Part shown: one piece after another, positions 16,516-24,777 of the stretch
How the letters are laid out: every line of letters begins with the position of its first letter
How positions within the stretch are numbered: the stretch's first letter is position 1
From: Eubacterium sp. CAG:274
GTDB lineage: Bacteria > Bacillota > Clostridia > Lachnospirales > CAG-274
Assembly: GCA_000432155.1 (NCBI GenBank)
Contig: FR888508.1
Span: 282,041 to 346,040 of the forward strand
Direction: 5' to 3'
DNA: 64,000 nt
Position numbers and translations under genes: made by a program
The notes under the pieces: generated by a model
Databases searched by the model: none
Told to the model about the DNA's origin: nothing
The model's input: the letters and a program-made list of their open reading frames with translations, nothing else

Positions 16516-17112
16516 TTACATTTCTCGTCTACCCTCAAGAGCTCTTGAAAGAGTAACTTCGTCAACATATTCAAGGTCGCTACCTACTGGCACGCCATGG
16601 GCAATTCTTGTGACTTTAATTCCCATAGGTTTAATTAATCTACTAATGTACATAGCAGTAGCCTCTCCCTCAACAGTAGGGTTTGTAGCAATAATAACCT
16701 CTTTTACATTTTCATCTAATCGAGAAATAAGTTCTTTAATTTTAATATCATTTGGACCTATATCCTTTAGAGGAGATATAACCCCCTGTAAAACATGATA
16801 AAGTCCCTTGTACTCTCCAGTTTTTTCGTAAGCTGCCATATCCCTTGAATCCTCTACAACCATAATAGAAGATTGTATTCTCTTAGGGTTAGAACAAATT
16901 GTGCATGGGTCCGTATCTGTAAGAGTACAACACTTTGAACAGTATTTCACATTTTTCTTTGCACTAAGTATAGTATCAGCAAGAAGTTCTGCATCTTTTT
17001 CTGGCATATTTATAATATGGAATGCCAATCTTTGAGCACTTTTGCCACCGATACCCGGCAGTCTGGAAAGCTGTTCAATAAGTCGATTTACATAACCGCC
17101 GTAATAATTCAT
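16516..17112 (-). CDS. recR: Recombination protein RecR
   Basis: Ring-forming partner of RecF/RecO that helps load RecA at gaps. Seen: N-terminal helix-hairpin-helix LPGIGGKSAQRLAFHI (~18-33), four-Cys zinc finger CSKC...CTIC (~58-73), and a Toprim domain (MVVEDSRDMAAYE). Length 198 is typical. Nine nt separate it from ybaB in the conserved dnaX-ybaB-recR order. Confidence 0.97.
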   Translation of the reverse strand: MNYYGGYVNRLIEQLSRLPGIGGKSAQRLAFHIINMPEKDAELLADTILSAKKNVKYCSKCCTLTDTDPCTICSNPKRIQSSIMVVEDSRDMAAYEKTGEYKGLYHVLQGVISPLKDIGPNDIKIKELISRLDENVKEVIIATNPTVEGEATAMYISRLIKPMGIKVTRIAHGVPVGSDLEYVDEVTLSRALEGRREM

Positions 17113-17121
17113 TTCAATCTC

Positions 17122-17469
17122 CTAGAATAAACCTGGGATGTTGCCACCAAGACCACCAGCGATACCACCTAATGCACCACTAGCTGCTTCATCAGCCTGT
17201 CTGATAGCTTCATTTACAGCTGTCATAACTAAGTCCTGAAGCATTTCTACATCATCTGGGTCTACAACTTCTGGATTAATATCAATAGACTTAATTTCCT
17301 TTTTACCTGTAATAACAACCTTAACAGCACCACCGCCGCTTGTTACTTCAAATTCCTTTGTTTCAAGTTCCTGCTGTGCCTCAGCCATCTGCCTCTGCAT
17401 TCTCTGAGCCTGCTTCATAAGATTGTTCATATTCATACCGCCGAAACCGCCGTTAAAACCTTTTGCCAT
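17122..17469 (-). CDS. YbaB/EbfC nucleoid-associated protein
   Basis: Small dimeric DNA-binding protein encoded between dnaX and recR in most bacteria. Seen: Gly/Asn/Met-rich N-terminus (GGFGGMNMNNLMKQAQRMQ), the central sheet GGGAVKVVITGKKE, and a C-terminal helix plus Gly-rich tail. The start is the ATG at 17469, 6 nt after AGGAGG; the frame stays open further upstream without an RBS. Confidence 0.93.
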   Translation of the reverse strand: MAKGFNGGFGGMNMNNLMKQAQRMQRQMAEAQQELETKEFEVTSGGGAVKVVITGKKEIKSIDINPEVVDPDDVEMLQDLVMTAVNEAIRQADEAASGALGGIAGGLGGNIPGLF

Positions 17470-17530
17470 TTTTATCCTCCTAAAAATCAAATATAATTAA
17501 TTATATAATATTTATTTACTCTTATCAAGT

Positions 17531-19123
17531 CTAATCTATAAAATTAACATTATCTCCAAGTACAGCAAAACTTTCTTTTGTAAGAACTTTTACTGTATTA
17601 TCTCTTGCACCATAAACTTCGCTGTGCATAGTATTATAATTCTTTTCAAGTATAAGTTTTATATTAAATTCTTTGCTATAAAACTTTGTAATATTCTCAA
17701 CTATTTCATCAATATTCTTTGTAAGTACCACAAGATGTCCATTTGTAGGGCAAACTAAGTACATAATATCTCCGTCTATAAAAGCTGGAATAACACTACC
17801 AAGCATAGCCTTAACAATACCAGTATTAAGAGAAGAAACAAACTTTTTCCAAGTTGATATAACCTCCTTAATATCCTCTGGTATTGCCTTTGTAATTACA
17901 ACTTCTTTTTCCGGTCCTTCCTCCTGTGCTTGTACTGGTGCGTTATTTACAACACCACTAGAAGGAACTCCGCCCTTTTCAATTACACGCTCAATATCAG
18001 CCATACGCTTAACAACTGAACCATAATCCTGACCTGTAACCGGATTACAACCCTTTATACAACATACCTCTAAAAGTATTCTAGGATTCGGAGAATACTT
18101 CATTTGGTTAGCAAGTTCAGAAAAATTGCTTATAAGTATAAGTAAGTAATCGTAGCCTATGGAATTTCCCTGTTGTCTTAATTTTTCAATATAATCCTGA
18201 GAATAATCTAATGCCTTTGATTCTTTATTTACAGAAACAGCTAAAAGCAAATTTCTTAAATGCAAAATCATATCTTGAACAAACTGTTGTATATCTCTCC
18301 CCTTAATAACAATGTCGTCTATGATTTCCATACATTTTCCACTATCATTAAAGTTCATAGCTGATGTAATATCAAAAAATACACCTCTGTCTGTTGCACC
18401 AGTAATTTCTCTTACTTCTTTTTCTGTAATTCTTCTATCATAGTAAAAACTAAGGCATTGGTCAAGCACACTAAGGGCATCTCTCATAGCACCGTCTGAA
18501 ATTTCAGCAATATATTCAAGTGCCGAAATATCCACATCAGCTTTCTCATTTTCCATATATTCAGTCAAAACTTTTACCATATCTTTGTGACCAATTCTAT
18601 GAAAATCAAATCTTTGGCAACGAGAAAGAACAGTTACTGGCATTTTTTGAGGGTCTGTTGTTGCCAGTATAAACACAACATGGGCTGGTGGCTCTTCCAA
18701 TGTTTTTAAAAGAGCATTAAATGCACTGGTAGTAAGCATATGCACTTCATCAATAATGTATACCTTATATCTGCCCTCTGTAGGTGGATATTTTACTTCT
18801 TCCACTATATCTCTAATATTATCAACACTATTGTTACTAGCAGCATCAATTTCAATAATATTTAAGTTAGTACCCTTTAAAGCCTCTTTACAGACCGAAC
18901 ATTCGTTACAAGGTTTTTCGCCCTCTCCAGTACAATTTATGGCTCTGGCAAAAATTTTAGCAGTTGTAGTTTTACCTGTACCTCTAGTACCACAGAACAA
19001 ATATGCGTGATTTATTCTGTCTTTTTCAATCTGATTTTTCAGAGTTCTTATTATATGCTCCTGACCGATTACATCTTCAAATCGTTGAGGTCTTAATCTT
19101 CTATAAAGTGCCTGATACGCCAT
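17531..19123 (-). CDS. dnaX: DNA polymerase III subunit gamma/tau
   Basis: Clamp-loader ATPase of the replisome. Seen: AAA+ Walker A GTRGTGKTT (~45-53), zinc ligands Cys ~64, 72, 75, 78, Walker B EVHML, sensor ATTDPQKMPVTVLSRC, domain III, and a C-terminal tau-type region (~400-530). I see no slippery A-run in the middle that would suggest programmed frameshifting to gamma. First of the dnaX-ybaB-recR set; the DUF1189 gene upstream ends only 9 nt before it. Confidence 0.96.
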   Translation of the reverse strand: MAYQALYRRLRPQRFEDVIGQEHIIRTLKNQIEKDRINHAYLFCGTRGTGKTTTAKIFARAINCTGEGEKPCNECSVCKEALKGTNLNIIEIDAASNNSVDNIRDIVEEVKYPPTEGRYKVYIIDEVHMLTTSAFNALLKTLEEPPAHVVFILATTDPQKMPVTVLSRCQRFDFHRIGHKDMVKVLTEYMENEKADVDISALEYIAEISDGAMRDALSVLDQCLSFYYDRRITEKEVREITGATDRGVFFDITSAMNFNDSGKCMEIIDDIVIKGRDIQQFVQDMILHLRNLLLAVSVNKESKALDYSQDYIEKLRQQGNSIGYDYLLILISNFSELANQMKYSPNPRILLEVCCIKGCNPVTGQDYGSVVKRMADIERVIEKGGVPSSGVVNNAPVQAQEEGPEKEVVITKAIPEDIKEVISTWKKFVSSLNTGIVKAMLGSVIPAFIDGDIMYLVCPTNGHLVVLTKNIDEIVENITKFYSKEFNIKLILEKNYNTMHSEVYGARDNTVKVLTKESFAVLGDNVNFID

Positions 19124-19132
19124 AAAAACCTC

Positions 19133-19933
19133 CTATAATGTAGCTACAATATATCCATTACTTGCCTTAATATTTTTAAGACCAAGATACATATATACCC
19201 CTACTAAAACAGCAAACAGAATAACATTAAAATTGTTATTTCCTGTATATCCCAATAAATTCATAACAGCTGATGTAACTGCGGTTAACAAGCTAGGAAA
19301 AGTAATTGCATAAATGCCTAATTTGACCATACCACCGTATCTTATTTGTGTCTTTACAAAAGCATTTATTAAATTGCCTATACAAATAGACAAAAGCACA
19401 TATATTGCATAATTAAAAACATACATACCAAACATCATAAACACGATACAGCCAAGCATAAGCTTTACTAAAAGGGATTGTTCAAGATATTTAACTATCT
19501 TTTCCTTTGTAAGTCCATCAAAAGACCTGTCGTCAAATCTTATTTCCTGATACTGCATTGGGTTTGCAACTATTAATTTTGTACTATCTGCAATAACTGC
19601 AACTGTATTATCACTTACCATATCTTTTGTTGCCACAAAATCTGGTGAAGTATCAACTACTATATCTATACCAGCAATTTCATCTTCAAATTTATAGTCA
19701 GAGCATATAAGTTTGCCATTTTCTATAGAAAACTCTGGCAAGTATGTATTAGCAAGACCTGAAATGCCTCCTGCTTGAGCATATCCATGAAAAAATGCTC
19801 CACACTTTATACAAAAACATAATGCACAAATTATAATAAAATACCAAAAAACTCTCATTGGTTTATTTAAAAGCAATCTACTATATTGCCCAAATCTACA
19901 TAAAGCAGTTATAAACTGGCTTGAAAATTTCAT
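19133..19933 (-). CDS. DUF1189-like membrane protein
   Basis: Integral membrane protein of 266 residues resembling the DUF1189 family of Firmicutes; function unknown. Seen: one hydrophobic segment at ~28-50, an outer domain of about 100 residues (SGLANTYLPEFSIENGKL... with several short strands), then about four membrane segments (~160-260). It sits between the GH26-like gene and dnaX with short gaps (35 and 9 nt), so it is probably cotranscribed with recU and dnaX. Confidence 0.7.
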   Translation of the reverse strand: MKFSSQFITALCRFGQYSRLLLNKPMRVFWYFIIICALCFCIKCGAFFHGYAQAGGISGLANTYLPEFSIENGKLICSDYKFEDEIAGIDIVVDTSPDFVATKDMVSDNTVAVIADSTKLIVANPMQYQEIRFDDRSFDGLTKEKIVKYLEQSLLVKLMLGCIVFMMFGMYVFNYAIYVLLSICIGNLINAFVKTQIRYGGMVKLGIYAITFPSLLTAVTSAVMNLLGYTGNNNFNVILFAVLVGVYMYLGLKNIKASNGYIVATL

Positions 19934-19968
19934 AAACTTACCTCCATCAAAATATCCCTACTATTATA

Positions 19969-21027
19969 CTACATTTTTTTACTTTTGACAAATACCTTTG
20001 CCGTAGAATTATCAACATTAAAATTTCTTACACACTTTAAATTTTCATAATTTGAAGATGTTGTTTTCAAATTCAATCTTTCTGCCGTTTTAATATTTAC
20101 ATACATTTTATCATTTATTAAATATGCTACTTCTCCTACTTGTGAAAAGTATTTTTTCCTATTTAATAAATCTGTGCAATATTTGTAATTTTCAATCAGT
20201 TTAGAATTTTCTGATAATTTATAATTATTTTCTTCATTATTTTCTTCTGAATAACTAATATAATTTACTACTGAAACACCCTTAAAATCAGCTACTACAT
20301 TATACAATACAGACATTTCATTAATAGCATCTTCCAAATAATATTTTCTATTAACATTTGAAAAATGTGATACAGAAATATTTAACATTATAGGCTTTTC
20401 ACTAAAATATCTACAAATAGACATAACATTAGGTAACTGAGAATCTATGCCCTTTTCATTACATCTTTCTTTTATATCTATGCCTATCCAATCTACAGGT
20501 AAATTTTTAGGATACGCATCTCCAACATTTGCACAACTACTGTCTATACTCCATACTATGGCAATATTAGGTGCTGTTGTCTTTAATATTTCAGATATTT
20601 CTGCGTACTTTTCAACATCATATCCACAATCAGGTTCAATAAAAATAGGTTTATCCAAATCTCTTGATATTTCAGCACATTTCTTAACTTCCTCTTTTGA
20701 AATATTATAGGGCAATATTATCATAGGAATTTTATTTTTTGAATATAAATCAATAACCCAATCTGTTGGAAATTCTTCCTTAACTTTTAATCTTCTAATA
20801 TAAATATCATTTGTTACAGATGTTACATTCTCGAAATTTTCCACTTCTCCAAGAGCAATATCCTCACATATTCCTGCACCCTTTAAAATTCTATCCCCTT
20901 TATATAAACCTGTTGATACATTAGTATCTTCTACACACAAACTATATGCTTTTGCAATATTCTTCTTTTCATTTAGTTGAGAGTTAAAAGCCAACATAAT
21001 TGTCAAAATTGTCAAAAGCATTTTCAT
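19969..21027 (-). CDS. Secreted GH26-like TIM-barrel protein (putative)
   Basis: Not firmly recognised. The first ~15 residues (MKMLLTILTIMLAFNS) look like a signal peptide. The middle (~85-260) alternates strands and helices as in a TIM barrel, with PMIILPYNI, FIEPDCGYD, IAIVWSID and NLPVDWIGIDI; the last resembles the DWIGID strand of family 26 glycosidases and their inactive relatives. A short C-terminal part (~295-352) has beta-strand character like a stalk domain (VAYLINDKMYVNI). I cannot confirm two catalytic glutamates. Only 3 nt separate it from recU, with TGGAGG 6 nt before the ATG. A sugar-binding role at the wall is inference. Confidence 0.5.
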   Translation of the reverse strand: MKMLLTILTIMLAFNSQLNEKKNIAKAYSLCVEDTNVSTGLYKGDRILKGAGICEDIALGEVENFENVTSVTNDIYIRRLKVKEEFPTDWVIDLYSKNKIPMIILPYNISKEEVKKCAEISRDLDKPIFIEPDCGYDVEKYAEISEILKTTAPNIAIVWSIDSSCANVGDAYPKNLPVDWIGIDIKERCNEKGIDSQLPNVMSICRYFSEKPIMLNISVSHFSNVNRKYYLEDAINEMSVLYNVVADFKGVSVVNYISYSEENNEENNYKLSENSKLIENYKYCTDLLNRKKYFSQVGEVAYLINDKMYVNIKTAERLNLKTTSSNYENLKCVRNFNVDNSTAKVFVKSKKM

Positions 21028-21030
21028 AAA

Positions 21031-21561
21031 CTATTCCTCCAGAAGAAAAGTATTTATAGCCTCTAAATAATGCACAGGAAAACCATTTTTGTTATATACT
21101 CTATATTTTTCCTCAAAAGCAGTATAAGGAATTGACTTTCTACCTCCCTTTTGAGCATTATTCCAATATTCTTTTAACACTTTAAGGGGCAAAAAATAAC
21201 ATTCGTCAGCATCTTTACAATTTACTAGAAGAAATGATATTCCACCTTGTTTTTGAAAATCCTCCATAAATTCCACCTGATGCTGATGTACATTCTGCAA
21301 AGGCAATCTACCTTGATGTGTTTCCTTTGCATCAAAACAAATAGGTATTCCCTGTGCCGCTCCAATATAGTCAATAGTAGATTTCTGGTCAAAGTAAGCT
21401 AATGTAATAACTCCTTTGCTTTTATCTAACTTCATCGGAGTTATTGGAGTCGGTACTTTTTGTATTATGGCCAAATTTTTTTCCCTATATACTTTATTTG
21501 TCATATTTATCATTTCTTCAAAACTACTTCCTCTTAACCCTCTTGTATTCCAATATCCCAT
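21031..21561 (-). CDS. recU: Holliday junction resolvase RecU
   Basis: Structure-specific nuclease of Firmicutes that resolves recombination junctions and aids segregation. Seen: N-terminal GYWNTRGLRGSSFEEMIN, the nuclease core with STIDYIG and CFDAKET (Asp, Glu and Lys of the active site), and HQVEFMEDFQKQGGISFLLV. The start is the ATG at 21561; GGGAGG is 4-5 nt upstream, while the TTG at 21573 would overlap that RBS. Length (176) is close to the usual RecU core. First gene of the run to recR. Confidence 0.95.
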   Translation of the reverse strand: MGYWNTRGLRGSSFEEMINMTNKVYREKNLAIIQKVPTPITPMKLDKSKGVITLAYFDQKSTIDYIGAAQGIPICFDAKETHQGRLPLQNVHQHQVEFMEDFQKQGGISFLLVNCKDADECYFLPLKVLKEYWNNAQKGGRKSIPYTAFEEKYRVYNKNGFPVHYLEAINTFLLEE

Positions 21562-21650
21562 TTTTCCTCCCAAAATAATTAAAATTCACTATTTTTTAAC
21601 GATTAATAAACATTTTAGCACACATTCAGTTTTTTGTAACTATTTAATAC

Positions 21651-21679
21651 TTGAAATAATGTCATTTTTTCATTATAAT
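21651..21679 (+). promoter_or_regulatory. Promoter of the LysM-G5 protein gene
   Basis: TTGAAA (21651-21656), 17-bp spacer, TATAAT (21674-21679), about 110 nt before the start codon. The leader between is AT-rich with no clear structure. Confidence 0.75.
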
Positions 21680-21792
21680 ATAGCGTAATGAGTTATTCTC
21701 GGATATATGCACACTTCTTATAGGTGTATATATAATTTACATTTTATAAAACTAATCAAAAAATAAATATCAATAGAAAGAAGGATAATCTT

Positions 21793-22998
21793 ATGCCTCC
21801 AAGACCTAAGACAGCTAAACTTTCCCAAAATCCATTAAAATTTAGAAACAAAGGCGACAGACCATTAATTTTTCCTGTAAATGCTGATACAGCTAGAAAA
21901 ACTACTCGTCAAAGAACACCGTCTAATTTTAAATTTAATGGTAAACCAATTATAACCCTATTAATTGCAATTTTAGTTATTTGCCTTTTAGGTTCTTTTG
22001 TATTTAGAAAAAATGCCCTTGCCGTTGTTGTTAACAACAATACCATCGGATATATAAAAGATACTTCAACAACTGAAGATGAATTTAAACAACTTATAAC
22101 AGCTAAACTTAAAGAAACAGTTGGTAATGAGTTGGAAATCAACGAAAGTATTAAGTTAAAACCTGTAAATGGCTTATTTAAGAATGTTAGTGGAAATTCT
22201 GAAGAAGTTATATCTAAGGTTTGTCAATCAGTTACTTACAAACAGCAGGCAACTTCAATACAAGTTGAAGGTAAGCCTTATGTAACAGTTTCAAATCTTG
22301 AACAGGCAAAAGAGGCTTTAGCAACTACCCTTAAAAAGTACAAAGCCCCAGACGGAACTACTGACCCTGAATTTGCTATACAAATTGGAACAGCTAATGT
22401 TTTTGTAGATAATAAAGATGTATTAACTGTAGACCAAGCTGTAGAAAAGCTCTCTGAAACTAAACAGGTTACAAGAACTCATACTGTAGTTGCTGGCGAT
22501 ACATTTGCTTCTATTGCATCAAATGCCGGTATGACAGAAGCTGAATTGTTAAAGGCTAATCCATCTATATCATCTGAAGCAAAAGCAAACTTACAAATTG
22601 GTCAGAAGTTGACAGTAACTTCTAATGTACCTGTTCTTCCAATAAGAACATTTAAAACAACTACAAAAGAAGAAATTATTGACTTTACAGCCGTAAGAAC
22701 AAAGAATTATAATATGCCTGTTGGCTATTCAAAGGTTACTACTCCTGGACAGGAAGGTAAAAAACAGGTTATTGAAAAGACACCATACATTAATGGTGAA
22801 CAGTCTGGCGAAGTTCAAAAGAGTGAAAAAATCATTTCACAGCCTGTTACAAAGCAGATTGAAGTTGGTGCTGCACAGGTTTCAGGTAGTAGTTATGGCT
22901 ATAGCAGTAGTTCAAGTACAAGTAGCTACAGCAGTAGTCGTAGCAGTAGAAACAGTAGCAGTAACAGTAATAGCGATAGTTACGGTAATAATGACTAA
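21793..22998 (+). CDS. Membrane-anchored LysM and G5 domain protein with Ser-rich tail
   Basis: Cell-wall protein of 401 residues. Seen: basic cytoplasmic N-terminus, one membrane helix (~53-72, ITLLIAILVICLLGSF), an extracytoplasmic domain (~75-225), a LysM peptidoglycan-binding repeat (~230-276, HTVVAGDTFASIASNAGM...LQIGQKLTV), a G5 domain (~285-350, with VTTPGQEGKKQVIEKTPY), and a 35-residue Ser/Asn/Tyr tail built from repeated AGT/AGC codons. The order matches clostridial M23 endopeptidases of the LysM-G5 type, but no peptidase domain follows, so it probably binds the wall without cutting it. RBS AAGAAGGA. Confidence 0.85.
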   Translation: MPPRPKTAKLSQNPLKFRNKGDRPLIFPVNADTARKTTRQRTPSNFKFNGKPIITLLIAILVICLLGSFVFRKNALAVVVNNNTIGYIKDTSTTEDEFKQLITAKLKETVGNELEINESIKLKPVNGLFKNVSGNSEEVISKVCQSVTYKQQATSIQVEGKPYVTVSNLEQAKEALATTLKKYKAPDGTTDPEFAIQIGTANVFVDNKDVLTVDQAVEKLSETKQVTRTHTVVAGDTFASIASNAGMTEAELLKANPSISSEAKANLQIGQKLTVTSNVPVLPIRTFKTTTKEEIIDFTAVRTKNYNMPVGYSKVTTPGQEGKKQVIEKTPYINGEQSGEVQKSEKIISQPVTKQIEVGAAQVSGSSYGYSSSSSTSSYSSSRSSRNSSSNSNSDSYGNND

Positions 22999-23002
22999 AT
23001 AA

Positions 23003-23037
23003 AAAAACTGAAAGCATTTTGCTTTCAGTTTTTTTAT
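23003..23037. terminator. Bidirectional terminator between the LysM-G5 and stalk-domain genes
   Basis: 13-bp stem AAAAACTGAAAGC / GCTTTCAGTTTTT (23003-23015, 23021-23033), 5-nt loop, T run on the plus strand and A run at the other end. The two genes converge here. Confidence 0.9.
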
Positions 23038-24017
23038 TAGGCATTCTTTTTTCTTATACCATTCATAACACTTGCTGTCTTATTCTGTACAGTTGTTATA
23101 CTGTTTGTCTTTTTAGTAAATTCATCTACAGAAGTTGCCATACCACAAGCATCTATTGCATCTATAATTTTATTTTTTGCATTCATTAATTCTTGTCTAG
23201 CACCATTATATCTTCCATATTTATTTTGGAATTCGTCAAGTTTTCTACAAGTTTGAACCATTTTTATATATGCTGTCTTTGCAGCAGCAACAAATTTCTT
23301 TTCTTCTGGTGTCTTCGCCATATCTAACCAATTCTTTGTAGTTCTGTTTATATATGAATTAGTCAATCTAGTGGCAGTTTTTGCAGTACCTAATGAATAA
23401 TTATTAAGTGCCAATCTTAAATCCTGAAGAACCATTTTGTGTAAAGCTCTTGATACTCCTGGAATACGACTATCATTGTAGTTAACTGTTGTTGTTTCTG
23501 TTGTAGCCTCTGTTGTTGCCTTTGTTGTAGTTGTAGCCTTTGTTGTCGTAGTGGCTCTAGTTGCCTTTGTTGTAGTTGTCATTTTAGCCAAAGCTGTATC
23601 AGTAATTACGATATTATTGTTTATAGCATCATATCTTATTTTACAGCCAAAGCCAGTAGAAATAACTCTTATAGGTACATATGTAAAATTATCTATAACA
23701 ACAGGTGGTGACTGTATCTCCACTTCCTGCTTACCTACTTTAACTATATTACTACCTACCTGTATAGAAACAGACTTATTCTTTCTTGTTGCCTTTATGC
23801 TTTTTGTATTTGCGTCCCAAGAAATTTTAGCTTGTAATACCTCCATAGTTTCTCTAAAAGGAACCATGGTAACCCCATCTATAATCTTAGGTGAAACCTT
23901 CATATTTGCATTTTCACCATTTACAACTATTCCAATCTCATCTTTAGCACTTACAAGAATACCTGCTGATACAATCATTATTCCCATAAGAACAAACATC
24001 AAAAATATTTTTTTCAT
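23037..24017 (-). CDS. Secreted stalk-domain protein, paralogue C
   Basis: Signal peptide (MKKIFLMFVLMGIMIVSAGILVSA), two halves of a copper-amine-oxidase N-terminal-like stalk domain (~28-140; IDGVTMVPFRETMEVL and IDNFTYVPIRVIS), a Thr/Ala-rich linker (~147-185) and a C-terminal helical part (~190-326). The stalk domain is a structural surface module and does not imply amine oxidase activity. The C-terminal part shares the pattern YSLG...TA...W..MA.T...K.(Y/F)V..AK.. with the two paralogues to the right but is the most divergent. It has its own promoter and is separated from them by the HIT gene. Confidence 0.8.
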   Translation of the reverse strand: MKKIFLMFVLMGIMIVSAGILVSAKDEIGIVVNGENANMKVSPKIIDGVTMVPFRETMEVLQAKISWDANTKSIKATRKNKSVSIQVGSNIVKVGKQEVEIQSPPVVIDNFTYVPIRVISTGFGCKIRYDAINNNIVITDTALAKMTTTTKATRATTTTKATTTTKATTEATTETTTVNYNDSRIPGVSRALHKMVLQDLRLALNNYSLGTAKTATRLTNSYINRTTKNWLDMAKTPEEKKFVAAAKTAYIKMVQTCRKLDEFQNKYGRYNGARQELMNAKNKIIDAIDACGMATSVDEFTKKTNSITTVQNKTASVMNGIRKKNA

Positions 24018-24047
24018 ATTAAAGAAACCTCCTCACATATCACTTCC

Positions 24048-24076
24048 ATTATACCAAATTTAATTTTCTATGTCTA
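24048..24076 (-). promoter_or_regulatory. Promoter of stalk-domain gene C
   Basis: Minus strand TAGACA (24076-24071), 17 bp, TATAAT (24053-24048), 31 nt before the ATG. It lies back to back with the plus-strand promoter of the HIT gene. Confidence 0.65.
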
Positions 24077-24085
24077 TAACATTGA

Positions 24086-24113
24086 TTGACAATTATTTTA
24101 AAAATGTTATAAT
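24086..24113 (+). promoter_or_regulatory. Promoter of the HIT gene
   Basis: TTGACA (24086-24091), 16-bp spacer, TATAAT (24108-24113). It leaves a leader of about 125 nt, which holds an imperfect inverted repeat at 24184-24206 (CAGAATAGAA / TTCTATTTCTG). Confidence 0.75.
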
Positions 24114-24247
24114 ATTATGTATATTATTTTAATTGGTTTTAACTTTTGTTTATTTTTCAGACAAAATTATAAAACTATTTACTCAGAATAGAAAGTTCTA
24201 TTTCTGATAAAAATTGTATTATACTTACTTTTTTGGAGGGTTACAAA

Positions 24248-24673
24248 ATGGAAACTGTAGATACTTGTTTATATTGCAAAAACAAAGAAAAACTTGATTC
24301 TTTAATGATACCTATTGCTGAATTAGGTGTAACTAAATTATATCTTTTCAGAGAACAAACTTACTATGGCAGATGCGTTATAGCTTATAAGGACCATGGT
24401 GTTGAACTTACTGACCTTAGCCCTGAAGAATCAGCTCTTTTCATTCAGGATATGCAGAGAGTAGGTAAGGCTATTACTGCTGCTGTTAACCCAGCAAAAG
24501 TAAACTACGGTATGTTTAGTGATACACTTCCTCATCTTCATGTTCACATTGTACCAAAGCAGAAAGATGGCTACGGTTTTGGTGGCACATTTGAAATGAA
24601 TGTAAATCCACCTAAATACCTTACTGATGAAGAATACGAAGTAATTATCAACAAAATTAAAGAAAATCTTTAA
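24248..24673 (+). CDS. HIT family protein
   Basis: Small nucleotide-binding hydrolase of the histidine triad family, acting on nucleotide phosphoramidates or dinucleotides. Seen: HLHVHIV (His ~96, 98, 100) followed by PKQKDG, and an N-terminal CLYC pair (~7-10) that could bind zinc with a His. The ATG at 24248 is chosen because GGAGGG lies 8 nt before it; the TTG-started extension would contain the RBS. The final codons and the stop lie inside the first stem of the intergenic repeat element. It splits the stalk-domain gene series and is on the opposite strand. Substrate unknown. Confidence 0.9.
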   Translation: METVDTCLYCKNKEKLDSLMIPIAELGVTKLYLFREQTYYGRCVIAYKDHGVELTDLSPEESALFIQDMQRVGKAITAAVNPAKVNYGMFSDTLPHLHVHIVPKQKDGYGFGGTFEMNVNPPKYLTDEEYEVIINKIKENL

Positions 24674-24720
24674 TTTGTGACTTGTTTCACAAGCCATCGG
24701 ATTTATCTTTCCGATTCACT
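24651..24720 (+). repeat. Structured intergenic repeat, copy 1
   Basis: First stem: ACAAAATTAAAGA (24651-24663), loop AAA, TCTTTAATTTGT (24667-24678), with one bulged A. Next GACTTG...CAAGCC (24679-24695), then the invariant core ATCGGATTTATCTTTCCGAT (24696-24715), whose ends ATCGGA/TCCGAT pair, then TCAC. The first stem overlaps the 3' end of the HIT gene and includes its stop codon. A terminator follows 12 nt later. Same layout as copies 2 and 3. Confidence 0.85.
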
Positions 24721-24731
24721 ATTTCACTATC

Positions 24732-24763
24732 AAAAAAGGACTGGATTTTTCCAGTCCTTTTTT
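24732..24763. terminator. Bidirectional terminator between HIT and stalk-domain gene A
   Basis: 13-bp stem AAAAAAGGACTGG / CCAGTCCTTTTTT (24732-24744, 24751-24763), 6-nt loop, flanked by A and T runs. The genes converge here. Confidence 0.92.
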
Positions 24764-24777
24764 TATCAAATATTGTA

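Noticed and set aside
17531..19123. Programmed frameshift making a gamma subunit of DnaX
   Set aside because: No slippery A-run followed by a stem was seen in the central region.
22721..23002. Second open frame over the Ser-rich tail of the LysM-G5 gene
   Set aside because: Caused by the AGT/AGC codon repeats; valine-rich low-complexity protein without RBS.
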